From positions 124,001 to 188,000 of the forward strand of contig NZ_FPEG01000003.1 of NCBI RefSeq assembly GCF_900117395.1: a stretch of 64,000 bases of DNA, read 5' to 3'. Made by a program: the position numbers and the translations under genes. Positions 27,484-35,760 of the stretch are shown piece after piece. The notes beneath the pieces were generated by a model. It did no database searches and was not told where the DNA came from. It saw only the letters and a list, made by a program, of their open reading frames with translations. This stretch comes from Agrococcus sp. Marseille-P2731 (GTDB lineage Bacteria; Actinomycetota; Actinomycetes; Actinomycetales; Microbacteriaceae). Position 1 is the first letter of the stretch. Each line of letters begins with the position of its first letter.

Positions 27484-30449
27484 CGGTCTGCTCCCGTGGT
27501 CGCGAGATCCCCGCTCGGGGTCCCGCTGTCGGTCGATCGGTCGTCGTTCGAGGTGGTGGCGGATGCGGCGCCAGCGGCCGCGCGCGCGGCCTCGGCAGCG
27601 CGCGCCTCGGCAGCGCGCTCCTCAGCGGCAGCATCCGCAGGCGTGAGCTCGAGCGTCGCCCGCCCGTGCGCCTCGGGCGAGGGCTCGCTCGTGACGATCG
27701 TGAGGTCGTCGCCGCCCAGGCGAGCCGCGAGCGCCGCAGCGCCGGTCGGGGCGCCGGTCGCGGCGTCGATCCAGACGAGGCTCGGCGTGCGCTCGAGCGC
27801 GATGGCGAGCAGCACGGCCGCGCGCTCCAGCGGCGCGAGTCGCGCGAGCGGCGCCGCAGCGTCGATCGCGGTGCCCGCGGCCGAGCTCGCGCGCTCGACG
27901 AGCGCCGCTGCCCGCGCATCGAGCACGTGGCCGACCGCGAAGGGCGAGCGCAGCGCCAGTGCGGACCGCGCCGCCTGGTGCGCCGATTCGACGTGCCCGT
28001 CCAGGTCGACGAGCGCGATGCGGTCGCGCAGCGTGGCGACGTCGCCGGGCAGCGCCGCCCCGCCGAGGTGGGCGCGCCCCTCGGCGCCGACGTCGCCCAG
28101 CAGCGCGTGCGCGAGCCGCTGACGATCGGCGAAGGGTCCGTCGAGGCGCACGACCGCGCCGCGCGGTGCCGTGATCGTCCAGGAGGCGCTGCCGGGCTCG
28201 TCGTGGCCGAGCTCTGGTCGCAGGCGCTCGAGCGCGAGGTGACCGCCCGCATCCGTCGCCCACGCGAGGGCTGCCCGGTGCCGGCCCAGGCTCTCGCCCT
28301 CGACGTCCATGTCGGGCATCGCGCGGTCGAGCCACTTCGGCAGCCACCAGGCGCGCTCGCCCATGAGCGTCATGAGCGCCGGGATCAGCGTCATGCGCAC
28401 GAGGAAGGCGTCGACCGCCACTCCGACCGCGAGGCCGAGCGCGATCGCCTTGATCATCGCCATGCCCTCCGGCACGAACGCGAAGAAGACGAAGAACATG
28501 ATGAGCGCAGCCGCCGTGACGACGCGGGCATTCGCGGCGAAGCCGTGGCGCACCGCGTCGATCGCCCGATCGGGGTCGGAGGCGCGCCCGTGGGCGTAGG
28601 CCTCGCGCATGCCGGAGACGAGGAACATCTGGTAGTCCATCGCGAGGCCGAACAGCACCGCCATCAGCAGCACCGGCATGAACGACAGGATCGGCCCGGG
28701 CTCCGCGTGCAGCAGCTCGATGCCCCGGCCCCACTGCATGACCGCGACGACGGTGCCGAAGGCGGCGAGCACCGAGCCGAGGAAGCCGAGCGCGGCCGTG
28801 ATCGGCACGAGGATCGAGCGGAACACGAGCATGAGCAGCACGATCGCGAGCGAGACGACCACGGCGCCGAAGGGCAGCAGCGCGTCGGCGAGGCGCGCAG
28901 AGACGTCGATCTGCACGGCCGTCGCACCCGTCACCGCGATGGGCGTGTCGTGCGCGGCCTCGAGCGCGGGGGCGGCGTCGCGGATGCGCTGCACGAGCTC
29001 TGCGGTCGCGTGATCGGTGGGGCCGGTCTCGGCGATGACCTGCACGATCGCGGTGTCGGCGGTCTCGTCGGGATAGGCGCTGCCGATGCGCTCGACGCCC
29101 TCGATCTCGGCGAGGTCGTCGGAGAGCTCGTCGAGCACGCCCATGATGTCGGTGACCTGCGTGATGTCCGCCATCACGACGAGCGGTCCGGTCGAGCCGT
29201 CGCCGAAGCCCTCCTGCAGCATGTCGTAGGCCATCCGCTGCGTCGTGCCCTGGGCCTCCCGCCCGTTGTCGGGCAGTGCGAGCTCGAGGCTCGCGGCAGG
29301 CACGGATGCGACGCCCACGACCGCGAGCACGGCGAGGATCGCGACCCAGGGCCGCTTCGCGACGCCGGTGACCCAGCGCATGCCGAGGGTCGGCTGCGCA
29401 TCGACGTCGCGCTCGGCGAGGCGCGCGGCGCGACCGCCGGGCTTCGGGCGCAGGCGCTCGCCCAGCAGCGCCATGATCGCCGGGAGCAGCGTCGCGGCGG
29501 CGGCGACGGCGATCGCGACCGAGACGGCCGCGCCGATGCCCATCACCGACAGGAACGGGATGCCGACGATCAGCAGGCCCGTGAGGGCGACGATGACGGT
29601 GAGGCCCGCGAAGAGCACGGCGGTGCCCGCGGTGCCGACCGCGAGCGACCCGGATTCGATGACGCCCATGCCGCGGGCGAGCTGCGATCGGTGCTTCGAG
29701 AGGATGAAGAGCGCGTAGTCGATGCCGACGGCGAGGCCGATCATGAGCGCCATGAGCGGCGCCGAGTTCGACACGGTCACGAGCGCGGATGCCGCGAGCA
29801 CCCCGCCCATCGTGATGCCGACGCCGACGAGCGCGGTGATGAGCGGCAGGCCGGCGGCGAGCAGCGACCAGAAGGTGACGAACAGCACGATGCCGGCGAA
29901 GAGCACGCCGAGGCCCTCGACCCAGGAGATCGGCACGCTCGTGGCCTGGAACGCCTGCCCCCCGAACTCGACCGTCAGGCCCGACGCGCGCGCCGCATCC
30001 GCCGTCGCCACCAGCTCGTCGACGCCTGCGGGCGCCGCGCTCGAGCCGCTCGGCTCGAACTGCACCTGCGCGAAGGCGTAGCGGCCGTCGTCGGAGATCT
30101 GATCGGCGGCGAACTCATCCCAGGGGCCGAGCGCCGTGGCGATGTCGTCGATCTCGGCGATCTCGGCGACCTGCGTCTCGATGACGTCGCGGAACTGCTC
30201 GACCTGCTCGCCCTCGGGCGCGGCGTAGACGACCTGCACGGCCGAGCCCGCGACCTGCGGGAAGACGCTCGAGAGGCGATCGAGCGCCTGCTGCGACTCG
30301 GTGCCGGGGATGTCGAAGGACTCCTGCATGTTCGGGCCGAGCGCCAGCGCGCCGCCCAGCACGCCGCCGAGGGCGAGCACCCAGGCGATGATGACGAACC
30401 ATGCGCGGCGCATCGAGGCTGCGCCGACGCGGGAGAGCCAGGTGGCCAT
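27480..30449 (-). CDS. MMPL-family lipid/hydrophobe exporter with C-terminal degenerate ABC-ATPase-like domain
   Basis: 989 residues. Residues 1-~740 are a two-lobed MMPL/RND transporter, each lobe with one helix, an extracytoplasmic domain and five more helices; GLAVGIDYALFILSKHR and FGLAMDYQMFLVSGMREAY are the paired Asp-Tyr motifs of the proton path. Residues ~760-960 resemble an ABC ATPase that has lost its Walker A lysine: GPFADRQRLAHALLG stands where GPNGxGKST would be, and LARLAPLERAAVLLAIALE then SLVWIDAATG mimic the signature and Walker B. A low-complexity tail ends the protein. The ATG shares a base with the tetR stop. MMPL proteins commonly export lipids in actinobacteria, which suits this operon. 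Confidence 0.88.
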   Translation of the reverse strand: MATWLSRVGAASMRRAWFVIIAWVLALGGVLGGALALGPNMQESFDIPGTESQQALDRLSSVFPQVAGSAVQVVYAAPEGEQVEQFRDVIETQVAEIAEIDDIATALGPWDEFAADQISDDGRYAFAQVQFEPSGSSAAPAGVDELVATADAARASGLTVEFGGQAFQATSVPISWVEGLGVLFAGIVLFVTFWSLLAAGLPLITALVGVGITMGGVLAASALVTVSNSAPLMALMIGLAVGIDYALFILSKHRSQLARGMGVIESGSLAVGTAGTAVLFAGLTVIVALTGLLIVGIPFLSVMGIGAAVSVAIAVAAAATLLPAIMALLGERLRPKPGGRAARLAERDVDAQPTLGMRWVTGVAKRPWVAILAVLAVVGVASVPAASLELALPDNGREAQGTTQRMAYDMLQEGFGDGSTGPLVVMADITQVTDIMGVLDELSDDLAEIEGVERIGSAYPDETADTAIVQVIAETGPTDHATAELVQRIRDAAPALEAAHDTPIAVTGATAVQIDVSARLADALLPFGAVVVSLAIVLLMLVFRSILVPITAALGFLGSVLAAFGTVVAVMQWGRGIELLHAEPGPILSFMPVLLMAVLFGLAMDYQMFLVSGMREAYAHGRASDPDRAIDAVRHGFAANARVVTAAALIMFFVFFAFVPEGMAMIKAIALGLAVGVAVDAFLVRMTLIPALMTLMGERAWWLPKWLDRAMPDMDVEGESLGRHRAALAWATDAGGHLALERLRPELGHDEPGSASWTITAPRGAVVRLDGPFADRQRLAHALLGDVGAEGRAHLGGAALPGDVATLRDRIALVDLDGHVESAHQAARSALALRSPFAVGHVLDARAAALVERASSAAGTAIDAAAPLARLAPLERAAVLLAIALERTPSLVWIDAATGAPTGAAALAARLGGDDLTIVTSEPSPEAHGRATLELTPADAAAEERAAEARAAEAARAAAGAASATTSNDDRSTDSGTPSGDLATTGADR

Positions 30450-31087
30450 CAGGCGTCCTTCCCTTCGGTGGTGGCGCTCGCGGCGCCAGCGGTGTTCGCT
30501 GCGACGGTCGCGGCGGGGTCGTGCTCTGCCGGCAGCGGCGGGCACAGGTCGACGATCGTGTCGATCAGCACGCGGCGCTTGAGCTCGCGGTCGAACTCCG
30601 GCACGTCATCGCGCTCGGCCTCGCCGATCAGGAAGGCGGCGCCCGCGAGCCCGATCGAGAGGCGCATGACCTCCGGAGTGGCGGATGCCTCGGCGATGAG
30701 CACCTCTGCCATGCGGTTCACGAGAGCGTTGGCGCGCCCGATCACCGGCACGTCGAGCAGAGCGCCACGCTGGCTGACGAAGATCGTGACCGCGCGCGCA
30801 TGCGCCTGCAGCAGGTCGACGAAGACGGTGACGAGCGACACGAGGTCGTCGCGGCTGAAGGCGTGGTGCTGGTCGCTCGTGGGCACCTGCTGCAGCAGCG
30901 ACTCGAGCGCGTCGAGCGCCGGCGCCATCGCGGCCTCCAGCAGCGACTCCTTCGAGTCGAAGTGGTAGAGCACCGAGGACTTCGAGGTGCCGACCGCGTC
31001 GGCGATCTGCTGGATCGAGGTGCCGAGGTAGCCGTAGCGGGCGAAGCGCTCGAGCGCCGCTTCGAGGATCGTGTCGCGGGTGGTCAC
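30449..31087 (-). CDS. TetR family regulator of the lipid operon
   Basis: 212 residues. HTH at residues ~1-50 (TRDTILEAALERFARYGYLGT ... IADAVGTSKSSVLYHFDSKESLL), recognition helix SKSSVLYHF; the C-terminal ligand domain ends in a Thr/Ala-rich tail. Starts with GTG (31085-31087), eight bases after TACAGT. First gene of a six-gene overlapping operon; two palindromes just upstream indicate autoregulation that would also control all downstream genes. The inducer is probably a hydrophobic molecule, as for most TetR proteins next to MMPL exporters. Confidence 0.9.
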   Translation of the reverse strand: MTTRDTILEAALERFARYGYLGTSIQQIADAVGTSKSSVLYHFDSKESLLEAAMAPALDALESLLQQVPTSDQHHAFSRDDLVSLVTVFVDLLQAHARAVTIFVSQRGALLDVPVIGRANALVNRMAEVLIAEASATPEVMRLSIGLAGAAFLIGEAERDDVPEFDRELKRRVLIDTIVDLCPPLPAEHDPAATVAANTAGAASATTEGKDA

Positions 31088-31095
31088 GTGACCCC

Positions 31096-31101
31096 ACTGT
31101 A
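31096..31101 (-). promoter_or_regulatory. -10 box of the TetR/lipid operon
   Basis: TACAGT on the minus strand, eight bases before the GTG at 31087, directly beside the first operator palindrome. Confidence 0.55.
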
Positions 31102-31117
31102 CTGACCGATCGGTCAG
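31102..31117. promoter_or_regulatory. TetR operator 1
   Basis: Perfect 16-bp palindrome CTGACCGATCGGTCAG, abutting the -10 box of the operon. It has the typical ACCGATCGGT core of TetR-family sites. Confidence 0.8.
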
Positions 31118-31122
31118 AGTTC

Positions 31123-31134
31123 GACCGATCGGTC
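31123..31134. promoter_or_regulatory. TetR operator 2
   Basis: Perfect 12-bp palindrome GACCGATCGGTC with the same core as operator 1; centres are 19 bp apart (about two helical turns), covering the -35 region. Suits two dimers bound side by side. Confidence 0.78.
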
Positions 31135-31245
31135 AGGATCCAGAGCGGATGCGTGGGTTTCGGCGCGGCGCTCAGCCACCCGCCGCTAGGTTTGGTCGCG
31201 ACCGAGGTCGGCTGCGACCGAGGTCTTCTGCGACTAGGAGGCGCG

Positions 31246-31470
31246 ATGCGCAAGTACCTGTTCAACGCTGGAGTCCTCAGCGCCGTCGCGAGCGGCATCG
31301 GGGTCGCGAAGGCGACCCGTCAGGGCCCGCGCGACTGGCGGCTGGCGCTGCTGTGGGCCAGCTGGGGCATCGGCGTGGCGCTCGCGCTCGGCTCGGTGAA
31401 GCAGCGCGAGGAGGGCATCCGCCAGCAGGAGCTCGAGCGCGAGCTGCGCAAGGCCGCCAAGGGCAAGTGA
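31246..31470 (+). CDS. Small protein of unknown function
   Basis: 74 residues with a good AGGAGG site four bases before the ATG. A first moderately hydrophobic segment (KYLFNAGVLSAVASGIGVAK) and a second helix (ALLWASWGIGVALALGSV) precede a basic-acidic coiled tail (QQELERELRKAAKGK), so it is probably a small membrane protein. Overlaps the PfkB kinase start by four bases (GTGA). Not recognised as a named family. Confidence 0.65.
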   Translation: MRKYLFNAGVLSAVASGIGVAKATRQGPRDWRLALLWASWGIGVALALGSVKQREEGIRQQELERELRKAAKGK

Positions 31471-32366
31471 GCCTCGACCCGGGCGGCGCTGACGCCGGTC
31501 GCGTGCTCGTGGTCGGCGACGCGCTCGTCGACGAGGTCGACGGGTCGACGATCGTCGGCGGCGCCGCGCTCAACGTCGCCGTCGGGCTCGCGCGCCTCGG
31601 GGTGCCGTCGCGGCTCGTGGCCATGGTCGGCGATGACGGGGCGGGCCGGCTCGTGCGCGAGCACTGCCAGGCGCACGGCGTCGAGCTGGTCGCGACTCCC
31701 GCGCCGCTGGGCACGGCGATCGCCCGCGCTGAGCGCGTCGGGGGCACCATGCACTACGCGTTCAACGAGGCCGGCATGCGGCGCTTCGTCGATCTGACCG
31801 GTCTCGAGCGCGAGCTCCGAGGCGCACCGCTCGTGGTGGTCTCCTGCCTCGCGCTCGAGCACGAGGCGCAGATCGCGCCCCTGCTGGCGCTGCCGCGCTC
31901 GAGGGAGCGCCTGCTCATCGACCCGAACGCGCGGCCCGGCTACCTCAAGGCGCCCGGCGCGCGGGAGCGCTTCGCCGCGGGTCTCGACGCGCTCGCGGCG
32001 CGGGCCCTGGTCGTGAAGGTGAGCGACGAGGACACCGAGCTCGTCTTCGGCGAGGATGCCGGTGAGACCGCGTCGCGCTGGCTGAGCGCCGGCACGGGAG
32101 CGGTGGCGATCACGCGCGGTCCCGAGGGTGCCCGCATCGCGACCGCCAGCGGCTGGGTCGATGCGCTCGTGCCGCAGCTCGCGGCACCGCTGGCCGACAC
32201 CATCGGTGCCGGTGACAGCGTGCTCGCCGCGCTCACCGCATCCGTCGTCTCTGGCGACCACGCCGGCGGATGGGCGGGGCCGCTCGAGCGCGCGATGGCC
32301 GTCGCTGCCGCCACCACGCGCGTCGCCGGCGGCCTGCTGCAGCTGCCCCAGCAGCGCGACGCCTGA
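31467..32366 (+). CDS. PfkB-family carbohydrate (ribokinase-like) kinase
   Basis: 299 residues. Signature 1 is IVGGAALNVAVGLARLG and signature 2 is DTIGAGDSVLAAL, whose Asp is the catalytic base and whose Gly-Ala-Gly forms the anion hole. PfkB kinases phosphorylate sugars or nucleosides; specificity is not visible. Start GTG overlaps the preceding small gene. No sugar transporter or regulator lies nearby. Confidence 0.88.
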   Translation: MSLDPGGADAGRVLVVGDALVDEVDGSTIVGGAALNVAVGLARLGVPSRLVAMVGDDGAGRLVREHCQAHGVELVATPAPLGTAIARAERVGGTMHYAFNEAGMRRFVDLTGLERELRGAPLVVVSCLALEHEAQIAPLLALPRSRERLLIDPNARPGYLKAPGARERFAAGLDALAARALVVKVSDEDTELVFGEDAGETASRWLSAGTGAVAITRGPEGARIATASGWVDALVPQLAAPLADTIGAGDSVLAALTASVVSGDHAGGWAGPLERAMAVAAATTRVAGGLLQLPQQRDA

Positions 32367-32430
32367 CCCGCGCTGCTCAGCGCCCGGGCGAGGTGAGCCA
32401 CCTGCTCGCCAGTGGCACGGCGGGCGCGCC

Positions 32431-32436
32431 TAGCAT
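32431..32436 (+). promoter_or_regulatory. -10 box of leaderless aminotransferase gene
   Basis: TAGCAT, six bases before the ATG at 32443. Confidence 0.5.
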
Positions 32437-32442
32437 GGTGCA

Positions 32443-33684
32443 ATGGCCCTGAAGTCGCTCGACCAGTCCTCGAAGCTCAAGCACGTGCTCTACGAGATCC
32501 GCGGCCCGGTGGCCGCCGAGGCCGCGCGGCTCGAGGCCGAGGGGCACCGGATCCTGAAGCTCAACATCGGCAACCCCGCGCCGTTCGGCTTCGAGACGCC
32601 CGACACGATCGTGCAGGACATGATCGCGAACCTGCCGCTCGCCGAGGGGTATTCCGACTCGAAGGGCATCCTCTCCGCTCGCCGCGCCGTCGTGACGCGC
32701 TACGAGGGCGTGCCAGGGTTCCCACAGCTCACGGTCGATGACGTGTTCCTCGGCAACGGCGTCTCCGAGCTCATCACGATGACGATGCAGGCGCTGCTCG
32801 ACTCCGGCGACGAGGTGCTCATCCCCGCCCCCGACTACCCGCTGTGGACGGCGATGACCTCGCTCGGCGGCGGCACCCCGGTGCACTACCTGACGGATGA
32901 GTCGAACGGGTGGGTGCCGGACCTCGCGGACATCGAGGCCAAGATCACGCCGCGCACGAAGGCCATCGTCGTCATCAACCCCAACAACCCGACGGGCGCC
33001 GTCTACACGAGAGAGGCGCTGCAGGGGATCGTCGACCTCGCGCGCCAGCACTCGCTGCTGATCCTCGCCGACGAGATCTACGACCGCATCCTCTACGACG
33101 ACGCCGAGCACATCTCGATCGCGACGCTCGCCCCCGACCTCCTGACGCTGACCTACAACGGGCTGTCGAAGACCTACCGCGCGGCCGGGTTCCGGGCAGC
33201 GTGGCTCGCGATCACCGGACCCAAGTCGCACGCGGCAGGATTCCTCGAGGGACTCACGCTGCTCGCATCGACGCGCCTCTGCCCCAACGTGCCGGCGCAG
33301 TACGGCATCCAGGTGGCGCTCGGTGGCGTGCAGTCGATCGAGTCGCTGATCCTGCCCGGCGGGCGGCTGCTCGAGCAGCGCGACGCCGCCGTGCAGGGGC
33401 TGCAGAGGATCCCGGGCGTGAGCGTCGTCAACCCGAAGGGCGCGCTCTACCTGTTCCCGCGGCTCGACCCAGAGGTCCACGAGATCCGCGACGACCGCCA
33501 GTTCGCGCTCGACCTGCTGCGCGAGCAGAAGATCCTCGTCACGCACGGCACGGGCTTCAACTGGCCGGCGCCCGATCACTTCCGCATCGTGACGCTGCCG
33601 TGGAAGCGCGACCTCGAGGATGCGGTGGAGCGGATCGGCAACTTCCTCGCCTCGTACCGGCAGGAGTCGAAGCCTCTGCCATGA
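32443..33684 (+). CDS. PLP-dependent class I aminotransferase (AlaA/AspC-like)
   Basis: 413 residues. Fold-type I motifs: NPNNPTGAVY (substrate/PLP Asn), DEIYDRILYDD, and NGLSKTYRAAGFRAAWL with the PLP-binding Lys. The N-terminal LNIGNPAPFGFETPD is typical of the alanine/valine-pyruvate transaminase group (AlaA). Likely makes or uses alanine or aspartate from keto acids; specificity is not proven. ATGA overlap with the acetyltransferase downstream. Confidence 0.88.
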   Translation: MALKSLDQSSKLKHVLYEIRGPVAAEAARLEAEGHRILKLNIGNPAPFGFETPDTIVQDMIANLPLAEGYSDSKGILSARRAVVTRYEGVPGFPQLTVDDVFLGNGVSELITMTMQALLDSGDEVLIPAPDYPLWTAMTSLGGGTPVHYLTDESNGWVPDLADIEAKITPRTKAIVVINPNNPTGAVYTREALQGIVDLARQHSLLILADEIYDRILYDDAEHISIATLAPDLLTLTYNGLSKTYRAAGFRAAWLAITGPKSHAAGFLEGLTLLASTRLCPNVPAQYGIQVALGGVQSIESLILPGGRLLEQRDAAVQGLQRIPGVSVVNPKGALYLFPRLDPEVHEIRDDRQFALDLLREQKILVTHGTGFNWPAPDHFRIVTLPWKRDLEDAVERIGNFLASYRQESKPLP

Positions 33685-34229
33685 CCGAGCCGCCCGTGCT
33701 CCGAGCCGAGCCCATCCGCACGCTCAGGCTGCAGCTGGAGCCGCTGCGAGCGGAGCACGCCGACGAGGCGGCCGCCGCGTTCGACGACGTCGCACTGCAC
33801 GCCTTCATGGGCGGCTCCCCCGCGAGCGCGGCGCAGCTGCGCGAGCGCTACGCGCGGCAGGCCCTCGGGCACTCGCCGGACGGGACCGAGGGGTGGGCGA
33901 ACTGGATGCTGCGCTGCACCGCGTCGGGCGAGCTCATCGGCACGGTGCAGGCGACCGTCTCGCCTGCGGGAGCCGGTGCTCGCAGCGCCGACCAGGGCCC
34001 CTCGGCGGAGCTGGCGTGGGTCCTCGCAGCCTCGCATCAGGGCCAGGGCTATGCCCGCGAGGCCGCGACGGCGATGGCGACCTGGCTGCGGCAGCGGGGC
34101 GTCGCGACCCTCATCGCCCACATCCACCCCGAGCACGCGGCGTCGGCCGGGGTCGCGCGCGCCGTCGGCCTGCGCCGCACGGATGCGATCGTCGACGGCG
34201 AGGAGCGCTGGGACGGCGGACGCGCCTGA
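33681..34229 (+). CDS. GNAT-family N-acetyltransferase
   Basis: 182 residues. GNAT core: TLRLQLEPLRAEHADEAAAAF at the start, ELAWVLAASHQGQGYAREAATAM as the acetyl-CoA pyrophosphate loop (Q/RxxGxG/A), then VARAVGLRRTDAI. Closest in style to RimJ/RimL-type enzymes; target unknown. ATG overlaps the aminotransferase stop. Confidence 0.85.
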   Translation: MTEPPVLRAEPIRTLRLQLEPLRAEHADEAAAAFDDVALHAFMGGSPASAAQLRERYARQALGHSPDGTEGWANWMLRCTASGELIGTVQATVSPAGAGARSADQGPSAELAWVLAASHQGQGYAREAATAMATWLRQRGVATLIAHIHPEHAASAGVARAVGLRRTDAIVDGEERWDGGRA

Positions 34230-34268
34230 GCGGTGGTGCGCCCGCCGTCGATGCGGCACGATCGGGGC

Positions 34269-35027
34269 ATGCGACTCTCATCGACCACGGCCGGAGCCGG
34301 CCCCACCCACGTCGGCCTCGTGCACGGCCTGGGCGCTGACGGCGAGACGTGGCGGCCTCTGATCGAGCGGATGCTCGCGGCAGGCGACCTGACGGTCACG
34401 ACCGTCGACCTCCGCGGTCACGGCTCGAGCGCGCGTGCGACCTCGTACGCGCTCGACGACCTCGCGGACGACGTGGCGGAGACGCTGCCGCGCGGGCTCT
34501 CGGTGCTCGTGGGCCATTCCCTCGGCGGTCCCGTCGTGGCGCGGGCCGTCGAGAGGCTCGCGCCCAGCCGTGCGGTCTACCTCGACCCGGGCTTCGGCCT
34601 CGCACTGCCGACGACGGGCGTAGCGGGACGCCTGTTCTGGACGGCGCCCACCATCACGCTCGGCGTCGCTCAGCTGCTGCGGGCGCGACGATCTGGCAGG
34701 CAGCGGGCGGCATACCCGCAGGAGGTGCGGCAGCTGCTGGACGACGCCATGCAGCGCTTCGACGCGAGGATGGCGGTCGGGGTCTTCCGCGACGTCGCGT
34801 TCCATCCGATCTCGGTCGCCCCTCCTGCGGTGCCATCGACGATCGTGCTGTCGGACGAGTCGCCGGCGGTCCTGCCGAATGCGCTGGCGACGAGGCTCGA
34901 GCAGCAGGGCTGGGACATCCGTCGCATCGACGGCGTCGGCCACGACATGCACCTCGAAGCGCCGGATCGCGTGCTCGAGGCGATCATCGACGTGCTCTCG
35001 CCGCGGGCGGAGCCGCATCCCGACTGA
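34269..35027 (+). CDS. Alpha/beta-fold hydrolase
   Basis: 252 residues. VGLVHGLGADGETW oxyanion hole, DLRGHGSSA, nucleophile elbow LVGHSLGGPV (Ser), acid near VLSDESPA and His in GVGHDMHLEAPD: a complete catalytic triad. General esterase/lipase-like; substrate unknown. The start at 34269 is chosen because upstream in-frame ATGs lack any signal. Confidence 0.82.
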   Translation: MRLSSTTAGAGPTHVGLVHGLGADGETWRPLIERMLAAGDLTVTTVDLRGHGSSARATSYALDDLADDVAETLPRGLSVLVGHSLGGPVVARAVERLAPSRAVYLDPGFGLALPTTGVAGRLFWTAPTITLGVAQLLRARRSGRQRAAYPQEVRQLLDDAMQRFDARMAVGVFRDVAFHPISVAPPAVPSTIVLSDESPAVLPNALATRLEQQGWDIRRIDGVGHDMHLEAPDRVLEAIIDVLSPRAEPHPD

Positions 35028-35052
35028 TCGCGGCGCTCCCCTGACATGCGAG

Positions 35053-35090
35053 AGGACCCCCGACCGGTGATTCCACCGGTCAGGGGTCCT
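35053..35090. terminator. Terminator between hydrolase and tRNA-Lys genes
   Basis: Long hairpin, 35053-35068 with 35075-35090, one mismatch (C/A), loop of six. It sits eight bases past the 3' end of tRNA-Lys (minus) and 26 bases past the hydrolase stop (plus), so it can serve both. Confidence 0.78.
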
Positions 35091-35097
35091 GTGCTCG

Positions 35098-35170
35098 TAC
35101 ACCCCCCGGGACTCGAACCCGGAACCGATTGATTAAGAGTCAACTGCTCTGCCAATTGAGCTAGAGGTGC
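35098..35170 (-). tRNA. tRNA-Lys (anticodon CTT)
   Basis: 73 bases without encoded CCA. Acceptor GCACCTC pairs with GGGGTGT (G-U at the end), D-arm GCTC...AGC, anticodon stem GTTGA/TCAAT with loop CTCTTAA giving anticodon CTT, and T-arm CCGGG-TTCGAGT-CCCGG; discriminator A. All arms fold without gaps. Confidence 0.95.
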
Positions 35171-35231
35171 ATGGCTTTCCAGCCGAGGATCAAGAATAGC
35201 AGACGATCGGGGTGGCGCGCACACTGCTTGG

Positions 35232-35711
35232 ATGGAGCGGATGACGCACCTCGAGCCCGGCATGACCGCCCCCGACTTCACGCTGCCCGACCAGTACGGC
35301 CGCCCCGTGTCCCTCGCGGACCTCCGCGGCCGCAAGGTCATCGTCTACTTCTACCCCGAGGCGCTCACCTCGGCCTGCCAGCAGCAGGCCTGCGACTTCC
35401 GCGACCGCCTGCCCGATCTCTCGCAGCACGGCTACGCGGTGCTCGGCATCTCGCGCGACCCGCTCGAGCGCCTGGCGCGAGCGCACGAGCAGGACGGCCT
35501 GACCTTCCCGCTGCTGAGCGACGAGGATCTCGCCGTGCACCGCGCTTGGGACACCTTCGGCGAGAAGAACAGCTATGGCCGGATCGTCCAGGGCGTGCGC
35601 CGCTCGACCTTCGTGCTCGATGAGCAGGGCATCGTCACCCACGCCTTCTACAACACGAGGGCGAAGGGGCACCTCGAGATGCTCGGCAAGCGACTGGGAC
35701 TCTCGAGCTGA
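35232..35711 (+). CDS. bcp: Thioredoxin-dependent thiol peroxidase (Bcp/PrxQ type)
   Basis: 159 residues. Reduces peroxides. The peroxidatic Cys fits PxxxTxxC in YPEALTSACQQQACDFRD, and a second Cys five residues later is the resolving Cys of the PrxQ type. FGEKNSYGR and STFVLDEQG are conserved. The usual TPGC is TSAC here. Start ambiguous: 35232 (used; CACACT six bases before, possibly leaderless) or 35241. Confidence 0.9.
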   Translation: MERMTHLEPGMTAPDFTLPDQYGRPVSLADLRGRKVIVYFYPEALTSACQQQACDFRDRLPDLSQHGYAVLGISRDPLERLARAHEQDGLTFPLLSDEDLAVHRAWDTFGEKNSYGRIVQGVRRSTFVLDEQGIVTHAFYNTRAKGHLEMLGKRLGLSS

Positions 35712-35729
35712 GCGCTGCCACCGCGTGAC

Positions 35730-35752
35730 GCGCGCGGCCCTGGGCCGCGCGC
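35730..35752. terminator. Terminator between bcp and a membrane gene
   Basis: 11-bp inverted repeat GCGCGCGGCCC-T-GGGCCGCGCGC in the gap between convergent genes ending at 35711 and 35761; folds as an 8-9-bp stem with a small loop. Confidence 0.6.
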
Positions 35753-35760
35753 CGCTCGGC

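Noticed and set aside
27666-30968. An 1100-codon open frame on the plus strand opposite the MMPL gene
   Set aside because: Composition is Arg/His/Asp-rich without any domain; it mirrors the third-position GC of the real minus-strand gene.
35098-35170. tRNA-Lys as an integration site
   Set aside because: No integrase gene next to the tRNA and I saw no repeat of its 3' end elsewhere in the window.
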